Shown here: one piece after another, positions 52,831 through 62,082 of the stretch
Layout of the letters: every line of letters begins with the position of its first letter
Position numbering within the stretch: the stretch's first letter is position 1
Origin: Mucilaginibacter cryoferens
GTDB taxonomy: Bacteria > Bacteroidota > Bacteroidia > Sphingobacteriales > Sphingobacteriaceae
NCBI RefSeq assembly: GCF_014205845.1
Contig: NZ_JACHCR010000024.1
Span: 1 to 64,000 of the forward strand
DNA: 64,000 nucleotides
Reading direction: 5' to 3'
The notes under the pieces: generated by a model
What the model saw: the letters and a program-made list of their open reading frames with translations, nothing else
Databases searched by the model: none
What the model was told of the DNA's origin: nothing
Program-made: the position numbers and the translations under genes

Positions 52831-54129
52831 GTCCTCTATCTTCGAATGTTTCCGGGTATCATTCATCGTAATATAAAGTACCAACGACAGGGCTATACAA
52901 ATAGTTACATACCAATAAAACCATTGGGGGTGATGATGATTTTTAAATAATAATGCTATGTATTCGGCTGTACCGCCAAACATAGATACGGCAATAGCAT
53001 AGGGGAAACCAACACCCAGTGCACGTATATTGGCGGGGAAAAGCTCGGCCTTAACTACCGCGTTAATGGATGTGTAACCACTTACGATGATGAGTGCGCA
53101 AAGTATTAAGGCAAAAGCTACCCAAACATCTTTTGTATGGCTTAAAAGCGTTAAAATTGGAATGGTACTTATAGTGCCCAATACCCCAAAACCAATAAGC
53201 AATGGCTTTCGACCTATTTTATCTGATAACAAGCCAAACACAGGTTGTATCAGCATAAAAACCACCAGCGTAAGTGTTGATATTAAAGTGGCGCTGGCTT
53301 TACTGAAACCAGAGCTATTTACCAAAAACTTTTGCATGTAGGTAGTAAATGTGTAAAATGCCAGTGTACCGCCTATTGTTAAACCTATAACCGTAAAAAC
53401 TGCTTTAGGATGTTTGGCCAGGGCACTTAAAGTACCATGCGTAGAATTAGCATGACCTTTTTCTTTGGCAAATGACGCCGATTCCTGCAAACTGCGGCGT
53501 AGGTACATGGTTATAACCGCCAGGAAAGCGCCAATACCGAATGGAATACGCCAGCCCCAGTCATGCAGTTGATGCTCGGTTAAAAATACCCGTTGCAACA
53601 ATACCAACACACCCAAAGCAAGTAACTGCCCCATAATAAGGGTTACATACTGAAAGCTGGAATAAAAGCCCCGGTGCTTATGGCCGGCCATTTCGCTCAG
53701 GTAAGTGGCGCTGGTACCATATTCGCCCCCTACACTCAAACCCTGAATGATACGGGCAATCACCAAAAATATAGGGGCCGCTACACCAATAGATTTATAT
53801 CCCGGCGTAACGGCAATTATAAGCGAACCAACGCTCATTAATAATACGGAGGTGGTTAATGCTTTTTTTCGGCCATGCTTATCGGCAAAGGTTCCCATTA
53901 GCCAGCCGCCTATTGGTCGCATTAAAAAGCCAATAGCAAAAATGCCGGCTGTGTTTAAAAGCTGCACAGTTTCGTTTTCTTTGGGAAAAAAGGCATCGGA
54001 AAAGTAAAGAGAAAAAGCGGTGTATACATACCAATCGTACCACTCTACCAAATTACCCAATGAGCCACCTACTATCGATTTTATGCGGCCGCCTGTTGTT
54101 GTAGGATTAGATGATATTAAATTTGCCAT
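52825..54129 (-). CDS. Major facilitator transporter of the metabolite:H+ symporter branch (KgtP/ProP-like)
   Basis: 434 residues, 12 membrane helices. The motifs GNLVEWYDWYVY, GWLMGTFADKHGRKKAL and QGLSVGGEYGTSATYLSE mark the branch with KgtP (2-oxoglutarate), ProP and ShiA. Substrate is probably an organic acid or zwitterion taken up with protons. The ATG at 54129 is preferred over one at 54186. The repeat right arm overlaps its stop codon. It diverges from the DUF2851 gene across about 110 bases. Confidence 0.9.
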   Translation of the reverse strand: MANLISSNPTTTGGRIKSIVGGSLGNLVEWYDWYVYTAFSLYFSDAFFPKENETVQLLNTAGIFAIGFLMRPIGGWLMGTFADKHGRKKALTTSVLLMSVGSLIIAVTPGYKSIGVAAPIFLVIARIIQGLSVGGEYGTSATYLSEMAGHKHRGFYSSFQYVTLIMGQLLALGVLVLLQRVFLTEHQLHDWGWRIPFGIGAFLAVITMYLRRSLQESASFAKEKGHANSTHGTLSALAKHPKAVFTVIGLTIGGTLAFYTFTTYMQKFLVNSSGFSKASATLISTLTLVVFMLIQPVFGLLSDKIGRKPLLIGFGVLGTISTIPILTLLSHTKDVWVAFALILCALIIVSGYTSINAVVKAELFPANIRALGVGFPYAIAVSMFGGTAEYIALLFKNHHHPQWFYWYVTICIALSLVLYITMNDTRKHSKIEDE

Positions 54130-54238
54130 AACTTGGTTTGGGTGCAGATTAGAATCTAAATGTACTATAATCAAACTATCGGTCAAAAAAACTTAATCAA
54201 CCTAATCCAATTAAATCAACTACTCCCTATATTAGTGG

Positions 54239-55525
54239 ATGCTTTTTACCGAAGACTTTTTGCACTATGTATGGAAATTCAGGCTATTTGATCGTGCCGA
54301 TCTGCAAACTGAGGATGGTGAAACCTTAGAGATATTCTACACCGGGATACAAAACACCGATGCCGGCCCCGATTTTCATAACGGCCGTGTTAAAATTGGC
54401 GAAACGCTTTGGGCCGGTAATGTGGAAGTACATTTATCTGCATCTGACTGGCAAAAGCATGGCCATACAGCCGATAATGCCTACAACAATGTAATACTGC
54501 ATGTAGTTTACAATAACGATGTGCCGCTGGTATTAGCCAACGGTCGTAATGTGCCCACACTCCAATTAAAGGATCGTATCCCTGCCGAATTGTACACCCG
54601 CTATCACCAGATGGTATTTGGCAATCAAACTATAATTCCATGCGAAGCCAGCATAGGCACCATCGACGGGCTTATTATGCAGAACTGGCTTACCCGGGTT
54701 TTGGTTGAACGGTTGGAAAAGAAATCAACAGCAGTTATAGCAGCCCTCACCATTAATCGTGGCGACTGGGAGGAAACCTTCTACCAGTTTTTGGCCGCCA
54801 ACTTTGGGTTTAAAACCAACGCATTGCCTTTTGAGTTGCTGGCAAAATCGTTACCGCAGCTTACCCTGGCAAAAAACAAAAACAACCCTATGCAAATTGA
54901 AGCCCTGATATTTGGGCAAGCGGGTTTCTTAGACGGAGAGTTAAAGGATGAATACCCTATCAAACTAAAAAAGGAATATGAGTACCTGCAAAAAAAGTAT
55001 AACCTTAAGCCAATAGAAAATCATTTATGGAAATTTATGCGCTTACGACCGCAAAATTTCCCTACCGTGAGGCTGGCGCAATTTGCCGCGCTGATTGTAA
55101 ACGCCGACCACTTATTTTCGAAAATATTAGAGATAAAAGATATTGATGCTCTGCGAAACCTGTTTGCTTCTATCAAAACAAACTCCTACTGGGATGAGCA
55201 CTACAGGTTTGATGTTCCAGCAAAATCATCGCCTAAAACTATGGGAGCAGCTTCGGTTGATATTTTGCTCATCAATACCATGGCCTTGTTTCTTTTTAGC
55301 TATGGGAGGCATCACCAACAACAGTATTATATTAGTCGCAGCCTAAAGCTCTTAGAAAATTTACCGGCCGAAAAAAACAACATTACCGCAGATTTTGTTA
55401 ACTTAGGGCTGAAAATTACAAACGCGTTTGAATCGCAGGCACTGCTGGAACTAAAAAATAACTACTGTAATTACAAAAAATGCCTGCAATGCGGCGTTGG
55501 TAATAAAATATTAAAGCTCACCTAA
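54239..55525 (+). CDS. DUF2851 protein
   Basis: 428 residues matching the DUF2851 family of Bacteroidota: LQTEDGETLEIFYTGIQNTDAGPDFHNGRVKIG and WAGNVEVHLSASDW near the N-terminus, plus FMRLRPQNFPTVRLAQFA in the middle and a CX5C-like KKCLQCGVGN at the end. No function is known. It ends one base before the PspC-like gene, so the pair is co-transcribed. Confidence 0.85.
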   Translation: MLFTEDFLHYVWKFRLFDRADLQTEDGETLEIFYTGIQNTDAGPDFHNGRVKIGETLWAGNVEVHLSASDWQKHGHTADNAYNNVILHVVYNNDVPLVLANGRNVPTLQLKDRIPAELYTRYHQMVFGNQTIIPCEASIGTIDGLIMQNWLTRVLVERLEKKSTAVIAALTINRGDWEETFYQFLAANFGFKTNALPFELLAKSLPQLTLAKNKNNPMQIEALIFGQAGFLDGELKDEYPIKLKKEYEYLQKKYNLKPIENHLWKFMRLRPQNFPTVRLAQFAALIVNADHLFSKILEIKDIDALRNLFASIKTNSYWDEHYRFDVPAKSSPKTMGAASVDILLINTMALFLFSYGRHHQQQYYISRSLKLLENLPAEKNNITADFVNLGLKITNAFESQALLELKNNYCNYKKCLQCGVGNKILKLT

Positions 55526-55526
55526 C

Positions 55527-55751
55527 ATGCTACAGAAAATACTTACTTTTTTTGAACGGTACTCCTTTGGTGTATGCACCTACCTGGGCGAAAGGTTTAA
55601 TATTTCGATAGCTAAAATTCGCTTGTTTTTTATTTATTCTTCATTTTTAGCTGTGGGTTTCCCGCTCATATTTTACTTCTTCGCAGGTATTGTGCTCGAT
55701 ATCCGTAACTACGTAAAACGTAATCATACCAAGGTTACAGATTTGTGGTAG
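55527..55751 (+). CDS. PspC-like small membrane protein
   Basis: 74 residues with one or two hydrophobic helices (IRLFFIYSSFLAVGFPLIFYFFAGIVL) after GVCTYLGERFNISIAKIRL, the PspC domain pattern. In enterobacteria PspC is part of the phage-shock response to membrane stress; here no other psp gene is near. It follows the DUF2851 gene directly. Confidence 0.8.
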   Translation: MLQKILTFFERYSFGVCTYLGERFNISIAKIRLFFIYSSFLAVGFPLIFYFFAGIVLDIRNYVKRNHTKVTDLW

Positions 55752-55787
55752 ATGTTGATAAGGCATACTTAACCGGTACAGGGCACG

Positions 55788-56210
55788 CTACACCAGCATC
55801 CCCGTAATAACGGCATCCTGCAAATTGCGAACTTTAAACTTAGGTTTGTAACAGTAGTGGGCCAATTGCTTTACCCAGGTATTGTTATATCCAAATACCA
55901 TTTTTATCATCTTTACCCGGGTTGATCCTTTTGGATAGCCGTATTTGTACCAGGTGAATTTTGATTGGTCGATATTAAACTGGTCGGCAAAATCAGCGAG
56001 GAACAGATCTATTTCAATGTCGAAAATGTCTAGATCAAGATCAAGGCTGGTATCCAGGCACAAACTCGCTGCATCCACACTTTGAATTTTGTAACGGCTG
56101 CAATAATCAACAATAAATTCTTTTAAAGGGGGCAATATTTCTTCCATTAATTGAATAGTTTTGATCATGTTGGTTATAGGACGTTGTTTTAAAAACAAAG
56201 GTTGCATCAT
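55788..56210 (-). CDS. DUF1493-like protein
   Basis: 140 residues, or about 119 if it begins at the ATG at residue 22 (MEEILPPLKEFI), which may be the true start. The pattern TSLDLDLDIFDIEIDLFLADFADQFNID recalls the DUF1493 family, whose members look like acyl-carrier-type helical proteins. No phosphopantetheine Ser motif is evident. It converges on the PspC-like gene; the 36-base gap has no terminator. Confidence 0.7.
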   Translation of the reverse strand: MMQPLFLKQRPITNMIKTIQLMEEILPPLKEFIVDYCSRYKIQSVDAASLCLDTSLDLDLDIFDIEIDLFLADFADQFNIDQSKFTWYKYGYPKGSTRVKMIKMVFGYNNTWVKQLAHYCYKPKFKVRNLQDAVITGMLV

Positions 56211-56333
56211 AGAGACCTCTTTTTTGAAAAAAGGTTACCGAAAATTTTAAACGGATGAATGATGTGCCCAATGAGCTTTTTAATGGATAATTAAAGTGGT
56301 ATTGCTATTATTGCAGTTCGTTTACTACAAACC

Positions 56334-57023
56334 ATGAAATTAAAAGTTATTGCGTTTGATGCCGATGATACCCTTTGGGTTAATGAGCCTTATTTTCAGA
56401 ATACCGAAAAGAAGTTTTGTAGCCTGTTGGAAGACTTTTTACCCGGACAAGACATCTCAAAAGAACTTTTTAAGGTTGAGGTTGATAACCTGCCGCTTTA
56501 CGGCTATGGCATAAAGGGTTATATCCTCAGCATGATTGAGGCTGCATTAAAAATTTCGGATAATAAGATCAGTGTTGAAACCATCAACATCATTTTACAA
56601 TATGGCAGGGAAATGCTGAACGAGCCTATTGAGCTGTTGGCCGGCGTTGAAGAAGTGTTATCGACCTTAAAAACAGATTTCCGCCTCGTTGTAGCCACCA
56701 AAGGTGACTTACTTGACCAGGAACGCAAGCTAAAAAAATCGGGCCTGGCCCATTATTTTCACCATATCGAGATCATGAGCGATAAACGGGAGGACGATTA
56801 TATTAAGCTGATAAAACACCTCGATATAAACCCGGAGGAGTTTATGATGGTTGGTAACTCGCTTAAATCGGATGTGATGCCCGTTTTAAATATTGGCGGT
56901 TACGCCATCCATGTACCCTACCATACCACCTGGGCGCATGAGCACGTGGAAACCAGTTTGAGCCACGAAAAATTTAAACAGGCGGATACACTTGCAGATA
57001 TTTTAGCGCAGATACAGGCATGA
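56334..57023 (+). CDS. HAD-superfamily hydrolase
   Basis: 229 residues with DxD nucleophile loop in AFDADDTLW, the motif II Thr in LVVATKGD, Lys in SDKREDDYIKLIKH and the motif III/IV acid in VGNSLKSDVMPVL. The cap is of the small helical type. Such proteins are phosphatases for sugar or nucleotide phosphates. Its TGA overlaps the ATG of the CatA-like gene (ATGA), so they are translationally coupled. Substrate unknown. Confidence 0.9.
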   Translation: MKLKVIAFDADDTLWVNEPYFQNTEKKFCSLLEDFLPGQDISKELFKVEVDNLPLYGYGIKGYILSMIEAALKISDNKISVETINIILQYGREMLNEPIELLAGVEEVLSTLKTDFRLVVATKGDLLDQERKLKKSGLAHYFHHIEIMSDKREDDYIKLIKHLDINPEEFMMVGNSLKSDVMPVLNIGGYAIHVPYHTTWAHEHVETSLSHEKFKQADTLADILAQIQA

Positions 57024-57646
57024 AACATAAACTAGATATTGATACCTGGGCGCGTAAAGAACATTTTCTTTTTTTTAAGCAGTTTGATGAACCTTTTTAT
57101 GGCGTAACTGTAACGATGGATTGTACCGCCGCCTACGCTTTTGCCAAAGAAAAAAAAGTATCGTTTTTTTTGTACACCATGCATTGCGCTTTAACTGCAG
57201 CCCAGCGAATACCTGCATTTACATATCGTATTGAAGGCGATGATGTGTATATACATAGCAAGATAGATGGAGGATCTACCGTAGGCCGTAGTAACGGGAC
57301 TTTTGGTTTCGGCTCATTCCCATATGCTACCTCATTTGACGATTTTATAATAGAGGCCAATAAAGAGGTAGAGAGCGTTCAAAACTCTACCGAACTTATT
57401 CGCTCTTCGGCAACCAACATCATTCGCTTCTCATCATTACCGTGGATTGATTTTACCAGTATCTCGCATGTCCGCATGTTTGGAATCGAGGACAGCTGCC
57501 CAAGGATCTCTTTTGGTAAAATGACCCCAAGCGATGGCAAAAGATCAATGCCTGTATCTATCCACGTACACCATGCACTTGTGGATGGCTTACATATTGG
57601 GCAATTTATAGATTGCTTTCAACAATTGATGAACGGCGGAGCTTAA
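57020..57646 (+). CDS. CatA-like chloramphenicol O-acetyltransferase family protein
   Basis: 208 residues with the catalytic HVHHALVDGLHIGQF (HHxxxDG, His195 equivalent) and RISFGKM near the C-terminus, as in CatA-type trimeric acetyltransferases. Residues for chloramphenicol binding such as YTMHCALTAAQRIPAFTYRIEG are in family style. Whether it confers resistance cannot be told; many chromosomal members act on other hydroxyl compounds. The start overlaps the HAD gene by 4 bases and the end overlaps the converging GNAT gene by 4. Confidence 0.85.
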   Translation: MKHKLDIDTWARKEHFLFFKQFDEPFYGVTVTMDCTAAYAFAKEKKVSFFLYTMHCALTAAQRIPAFTYRIEGDDVYIHSKIDGGSTVGRSNGTFGFGSFPYATSFDDFIIEANKEVESVQNSTELIRSSATNIIRFSSLPWIDFTSISHVRMFGIEDSCPRISFGKMTPSDGKRSMPVSIHVHHALVDGLHIGQFIDCFQQLMNGGA

Positions 57647-58152
57647 ACCGCTTTTTCCATCACTATCAACTCAATTAATTCTTTTGGCGAACCAAACCTG
57701 CCATGTTCATGAAACGGCTGTATTTCGCCGGTAAAAGTGTACCCTCTGCGCTCGTACCAGCCAACAAGTTCTTTGCGGCTGCGAATAACTGTCATGCTGA
57801 TAGTATGCAACCCCAACTGTTTCGCAACAACTTCGGCCTCCTCAATTAAAGCACGACCCACTCCCCCATTTTGTAATGTGGGAGATACGCTAAACATACC
57901 CAGATACAATTTATCACCCTTTACTTCCAGGTATATGGTGCCAATTATTTGGGCATTACCGGTGGTATATTTTAATATGGTGATGGCATCGTTATTAAGA
58001 TAGTCTACCAGCATTGGTTCATCTATCCTGATGCCACCCACCAGGTCGGTTTCGGTAGTCCAGCCTTTTTTAGATTCCTCGCCACGGTAGGCACCGTTAA
58101 TTAATACATTTAGTTGGGGTACGTCGGCAAGGGTTGCTTTGGTGATAGCCAT
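57643..58152 (-). CDS. GNAT-family N-acetyltransferase
   Basis: 169 residues with acetyl-CoA-binding SPTLQNGGVGRALIEEAE (Q-x2-G-x-G/A) at about 89-106, preceded by LYLGMFSV and followed by WYERRGYTFTGE. The acceptor is unknown. It overlaps the converging CatA-like gene by 4 bases at the 3' ends. Confidence 0.88.
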   Translation of the reverse strand: MAITKATLADVPQLNVLINGAYRGEESKKGWTTETDLVGGIRIDEPMLVDYLNNDAITILKYTTGNAQIIGTIYLEVKGDKLYLGMFSVSPTLQNGGVGRALIEEAEVVAKQLGLHTISMTVIRSRKELVGWYERRGYTFTGEIQPFHEHGRFGSPKELIELIVMEKAV

Positions 58153-58216
58153 ATTGCGTTTTTTGGGAGGGCAAACTTACGATTTAGCGGATTAAATTCC
58201 GAGCAAAATTAAAAAC

Positions 58217-58552
58217 TTACAAGTTCATGTAATCTTCGCGTGCAGGGCTAAAAACATCAATCAGCTTGCTATCTGTAACCGCAGTGCCACTATGTAAAAC
58301 GTTTGACGGAATAATAGCATACATTCCAGAATCTAAAATCTGTGGTACCCCATCAACAGTGAGTTCAAACCGGCCCTCAATAACAAAGGAATATTGCTCA
58401 TGTATATGCTTGTGTAACGGCAGCGAAATACCTGCTTTTACTTCAATAAAATTGACAGTGTTGCTGCTTGTATGTATCAATTTAGAAAAAAAACCTGGGG
58501 CAATCTCCCTGGTCTCGATATCGGTGAAATGATTAAATACTTTATTTTCCAT
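58217..58552 (-). CDS. Cupin-domain protein
   Basis: 111 residues of a single cupin barrel. Metal ligands stand in LPLHKHIHEQYSFVIEGRFEL (HxHxxxxE pattern) and HSG in PSNVLHSG. Proteins of this size are isomerases, dioxygenases or sugar/auxin-binding proteins; the reaction is unknown. It lies between GNAT and cbpA, with its own leader. Confidence 0.85.
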   Translation of the reverse strand: MENKVFNHFTDIETREIAPGFFSKLIHTSSNTVNFIEVKAGISLPLHKHIHEQYSFVIEGRFELTVDGVPQILDSGMYAIIPSNVLHSGTAVTDSKLIDVFSPAREDYMNL

Positions 58553-58780
58553 GATGCAATTTACAGTACAACTTTAAACTTTTTTGCCTTTTGTTTTTAT
58601 TATGATCAACAGAAAGCGTGTAGTTTAAGCTATAAACCAATTTATAAGCGAACCGCGTGCTACTTCGCACTAAAATAATTGACATTTTTAAATATGACCA
58701 CATGATTGCCATTTATATTGCTTTACTTTTTTAAAACCATGTTATCTTTATACGGTTATAAATAAGTTACAGCAACTACC

Positions 58781-59668
58781 ATGGCTTTTATTGATTATTA
58801 TAAAACATTAGGCTTAGATAAAAAAGCTACGGAAAAAGACGTTAAAAATGCTTACCGTAAGCAAGCCCGCAAATATCACCCAGATCTTAACCCTAACAAT
58901 ACCGAAGCAAACAAAAAATTTCAGGAGATAAATGAAGCCAACGAAGTTTTAAGCGACCCCGAGAAACGCAAGAAGTACGATAAATATGGCGAAAACTGGC
59001 AACACGGCGAAGCTTATGAGCAACAAACCCGGCAACAGCAAAGCCGGCAAAGCAGTTACGGCGGAAACCCAGGAGGTTTTGGCGGCGGAGAGGATTTTTC
59101 TGACTTTTTTCAATCGATGTTTGGTGGTACGGGTAGTGCAGGCGGCGGCAGGCGTACCGGCTACCGTGGGCAGGATCTTAACGCCGAATTTCAACTGAAC
59201 CTTCAGGATACCCTGCAAACCCATAAACAAACGTTAACCGTTAACGGCAAAAATATCCGTATTACTATACCTGCGGGTATTGAGAACGGGCAAACCATAA
59301 AAATTGCCGGGCATGGTGGTGCTGGTGCAAATGGTGGCCCTGCCGGCGATCTGTTTATTAAATTTAACATCCCTGCCGACCCTCGTTTTAAACGTGACGG
59401 CGCCAATTTATATAACACTATAGATCTTGATTTGTATACTGCGGTATTGGGCGGCGAAATCATGGCCGAAACCCCAACAGGAAAAGTAAAGGTTAAGGTG
59501 AAGGCAGAAACCCAAAACGGAACCAAGGTTAAACTAAAAGGTAAAGGCATGCCGGTTTATAAAAAAGAGAATGAGTTTGGCGATCTATACCTTACTTACG
59601 ACATAAAAATACCAACCAACCTTACCGATAAACAAAAACAACTGTTTGAAGAACTATCAAAATCCTGA
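58781..59668 (+). CDS. cbpA: J-domain co-chaperone CbpA
   Basis: 295 residues. A J-domain (1-70) has HPD in [10 protein letters not shown], followed by a G/F-rich linker (about 90-130) and two C-terminal substrate-binding beta domains (about 130-290). There is no Cys-rich zinc region, which separates it from DnaJ and matches CbpA. It stimulates DnaK ATPase and binds unfolded protein. It ends 6 bases before cbpM, as in E. coli. A promoter with TATCTTTA at 58743-58750 and TTG at 58718-58720 is possible. Confidence 0.93.
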   Translation: MAFIDYYKTLGLDKKATEKDVKNAYRKQARKYHPDLNPNNTEANKKFQEINEANEVLSDPEKRKKYDKYGENWQHGEAYEQQTRQQQSRQSSYGGNPGGFGGGEDFSDFFQSMFGGTGSAGGGRRTGYRGQDLNAEFQLNLQDTLQTHKQTLTVNGKNIRITIPAGIENGQTIKIAGHGGAGANGGPAGDLFIKFNIPADPRFKRDGANLYNTIDLDLYTAVLGGEIMAETPTGKVKVKVKAETQNGTKVKLKGKGMPVYKKENEFGDLYLTYDIKIPTNLTDKQKQLFEELSKS

Positions 59669-59674
59669 CAGACT

Positions 59675-59968
59675 ATGAAAGCAGCCACGTTAATAACCGT
59701 AAGCGAATTGTGTGTATACCACAATGTTGACCCAAACTTTATGAACTCATTGCGTAAAGCCGGGTTGGTTGAAGTAACAGTAAAAGATGATATTCAATTT
59801 GTACGCGTGGCCGAATTGAAAAAGTTAGAAAAAGTGATCAGTTTACACCGGTTGGATATTAATATAGCTGGTATAGAAGCCATTATCCACCTGCTTAACA
59901 GATTTGAGCAAATGCAGGAAAACATACGAGGGCTGCATAACAAATTAAAGATGTACGAAGAGGAATAG
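59675..59968 (+). CDS. cbpM: CbpM-like chaperone modulator
   Basis: 97 residues with a MerR-like helix-turn-helix fold (LITVSELCVYHNVDPNFMNSL, then VRVAELKKLEKVISLHRLDI) and a C-terminal coil (IHLLNRFEQMQENIRGLHNKLKMYEEE). CbpM binds the J-domain of CbpA and blocks its action with DnaK. It follows cbpA by 6 bases and ends 10 bases from the converging MutS-like gene. Confidence 0.9.
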   Translation: MKAATLITVSELCVYHNVDPNFMNSLRKAGLVEVTVKDDIQFVRVAELKKLEKVISLHRLDINIAGIEAIIHLLNRFEQMQENIRGLHNKLKMYEEE

Positions 59969-59978
59969 CATTAAATTA

Positions 59979-61661
59979 CTATTCCATATATTTTAGCATC
60001 ATTCGTTCGCTCACAATATGGGCGTCTTCTATTACAGATTCGGGATAGCCCATAGAAGCCAATATGGCTATGCCGTTTTTGCTTTTTAGCAACCCTTCTT
60101 TCAATTTGTAATCAAATACTAATGTTTTGCCCGATTTAGAATCTTCGAACGAATAGATAGCAAAATCCTCATCCAGTAATTCGGCCAGTTCAAGATCATG
60201 GGTTGATACAAACACAAAATTATCGTTAGCAGTAATGTACGATAATACAGATTTTGCTGCTGCTATCCGTTCTATAGTGTTGGTACCTCTAAAAATTTCA
60301 TCAATAATAACCAGGCTCTTTACATCCTCTTCACTGCTGCTGCTATCAACTATGTTTAATATAGCTGATGCCTGTGCCTGAAAAAAGCTTTGCTGTTCTT
60401 CAATACTATCGGTTATTTTTATGCTGGTTTTTATTTTAAGGAAAGGTGCTTTATAAGCTTTGGCGCAACTGGTAAAAAGTGTTTGAGCCAGCAACGTGTT
60501 AACTGCTATACCTTTAATAAACGTTGTTTTGCCAGCCATGTTTGATCCCGTGATTAAAGCACCTTTATCCGCACGGGTATACAATGAGTTAGTAACACAT
60601 CTATCTACCAGCGGGTGGTACAGATCCGTAATTTCCATTTTGGCATTGTGATCAATAAACTCGGGCTTATTGTAAAAAGGCAAACCTTCCCTTACCGACT
60701 GTATAGCTATGGCTAAATCAATTTCGCCCACAAAATTATATACCCTTTCAATATCCCCCCTGTATTTACCAATATGCTTTATAGAGTTTGTGTAAATATG
60801 CGGTTCGAGCAAAAACAGGATCTTAAATAATTGAAAAATAGCATACCTCGGCGAACCAGCATCTACTACCAGTTCACTTTCAAAGTTTACGATGCTCAAC
60901 AGCCGCTTAAGGCCGGCAAGATGTATCAAGCTCTTTTTAATATCTTCAGTATCGTTGGTTTTGGCATTTTTAACCAGCCAAACTGCAACCTTATGCATTA
61001 TCAACAATTGCGGCAACGAATTTGAATAACCGGCAATTTTTTTCTTACTCGCAAAATGGAAAATGATATTGTAGCCAAATAATACAGCCAATACAATTAA
61101 GCTTGCCGGATTAGGGATAACAATCAATGAGATTATCGCCGCAAATATTAAATAGGATACTATTTTAATATAAACAGCCATCACCGGAGCAAACAACGGT
61201 ATGTGATCTTTTAAAAACAGGTTAGGGATCTGATAGGCGTTGCTATGGTTAAGCTTCGATAGCTCTAACTCAATAAGTTGGCGGTTAGAGGCATCGGCAT
61301 TGATGGCTTCAACTTTTGCATCAAGCTGCAATAGGCTATCAATTGATGTTTCAGGAAAATGTAGTTTCTTATAAAGTAGTTGCTTTCCCGGTTTTGAGTT
61401 GGTTCTGTCTATATAATTAAAAACGCTTTTCAGATCAAGATCATCGGCAGTTACAGCGCTCAGCTTTTCTTTGTTATCATCGGCATCCAGGTAAATTTTT
61501 ATCAAATCGAAATTACGCCTCGAACTTATAGGTTTAGCCCATTTATTTTTCACTTTCTCCAGGTTCTTTTCCCTGGCATGTACTTTTCCAAAGTAAGATA
61601 CTATGTATGCAATCGCTAACATAATGGCCAAAACTATCAGTGTAAATAAGAAGTAGTACAT
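59979..61661 (-). CDS. Membrane-anchored MutS-like ATPase
   Basis: 560 residues. An N-terminal membrane helix (YYFLFTLIVLAIMLAIAYIVSYF) and two more in the middle (LIFAAIISLIVI, LIVLAVLFGYNII) precede the MutS core and ATPase: Walker A GSNMAGKTTF, IEEQQSFFQA, Walker B VKSLVIIDEIFRGTN, and STHDLELAEL. There is no mismatch-recognition (MutS domain I) part. Such proteins are common in Bacteroidota and are not standard mismatch repair. Their role is unknown. Confidence 0.85.
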   Translation of the reverse strand: MYYFLFTLIVLAIMLAIAYIVSYFGKVHAREKNLEKVKNKWAKPISSRRNFDLIKIYLDADDNKEKLSAVTADDLDLKSVFNYIDRTNSKPGKQLLYKKLHFPETSIDSLLQLDAKVEAINADASNRQLIELELSKLNHSNAYQIPNLFLKDHIPLFAPVMAVYIKIVSYLIFAAIISLIVIPNPASLIVLAVLFGYNIIFHFASKKKIAGYSNSLPQLLIMHKVAVWLVKNAKTNDTEDIKKSLIHLAGLKRLLSIVNFESELVVDAGSPRYAIFQLFKILFLLEPHIYTNSIKHIGKYRGDIERVYNFVGEIDLAIAIQSVREGLPFYNKPEFIDHNAKMEITDLYHPLVDRCVTNSLYTRADKGALITGSNMAGKTTFIKGIAVNTLLAQTLFTSCAKAYKAPFLKIKTSIKITDSIEEQQSFFQAQASAILNIVDSSSSEEDVKSLVIIDEIFRGTNTIERIAAAKSVLSYITANDNFVFVSTHDLELAELLDEDFAIYSFEDSKSGKTLVFDYKLKEGLLKSKNGIAILASMGYPESVIEDAHIVSERMMLKYME

Positions 61662-61752
61662 AGTTAAAAGTATAAAATCCGTTTAAACCCGTGGGTTATT
61701 TTACAGTCAATAAATACGAAGAACAAAGTTTTTAACTAAAATTTTTTAAGCG

Positions 61753-62019
61753 ATGAAACTGATTAAAATTTCAATTATAGCATTTGTAATGTTATTTTCA
61801 TTTCAGCATGCAAAAGCACAAAGTATCTCCATTGGTGCTTCATTCGGCTATCGTTATCCTCATCACCGGATAATAGTTGCCGACAATTATCCGGCTTATG
61901 GTTATTATAACCGCCCGGTTTATTACAGACAACCACGCTATTGTGTTACTCATAATTACTACAGGCCAGCCTATCACAGGGGCTATTACCGTCCATACGG
62001 TTACCATCGTCGTTGGTAA
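61753..62019 (+). CDS. Small secreted tyrosine/arginine-rich protein
   Basis: 88 residues with a signal peptide (1-22, ending HAKAQ). The mature part is rich in Tyr, Arg, His and Pro (for example YYNRPVYYRQPRYC, YYRPAYHRGYYRPYGYHRRW). No family is recognised. Short Y/R/H-rich secreted proteins of this type are frequent in Bacteroidota and may bind metals or the cell envelope; this is inference. A hairpin follows the stop. Confidence 0.75.
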   Translation: MKLIKISIIAFVMLFSFQHAKAQSISIGASFGYRYPHHRIIVADNYPAYGYYNRPVYYRQPRYCVTHNYYRPAYHRGYYRPYGYHRRW

Positions 62020-62025
62020 TATTTA

Positions 62026-62054
62026 AAAGCCCATCTTATAAATATGGGCTCTTT
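62026..62054. terminator. Bidirectional terminator hairpin
   Basis: AGCCCAT (62028-62034) pairs with ATGGGCT (62044-62050), flanked by A-rich and T-rich runs. It lies between the converging secreted-protein and PAS genes. Confidence 0.75.
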
Positions 62055-62082
62055 AATTAACCGTTTCACATACGTTCACTTG

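Noticed and set aside
57020..57646. A transferred chloramphenicol-resistance cassette
   Set aside because: The gene is coupled with a HAD gene and its base composition is like its neighbours; no mobile element flanks it.
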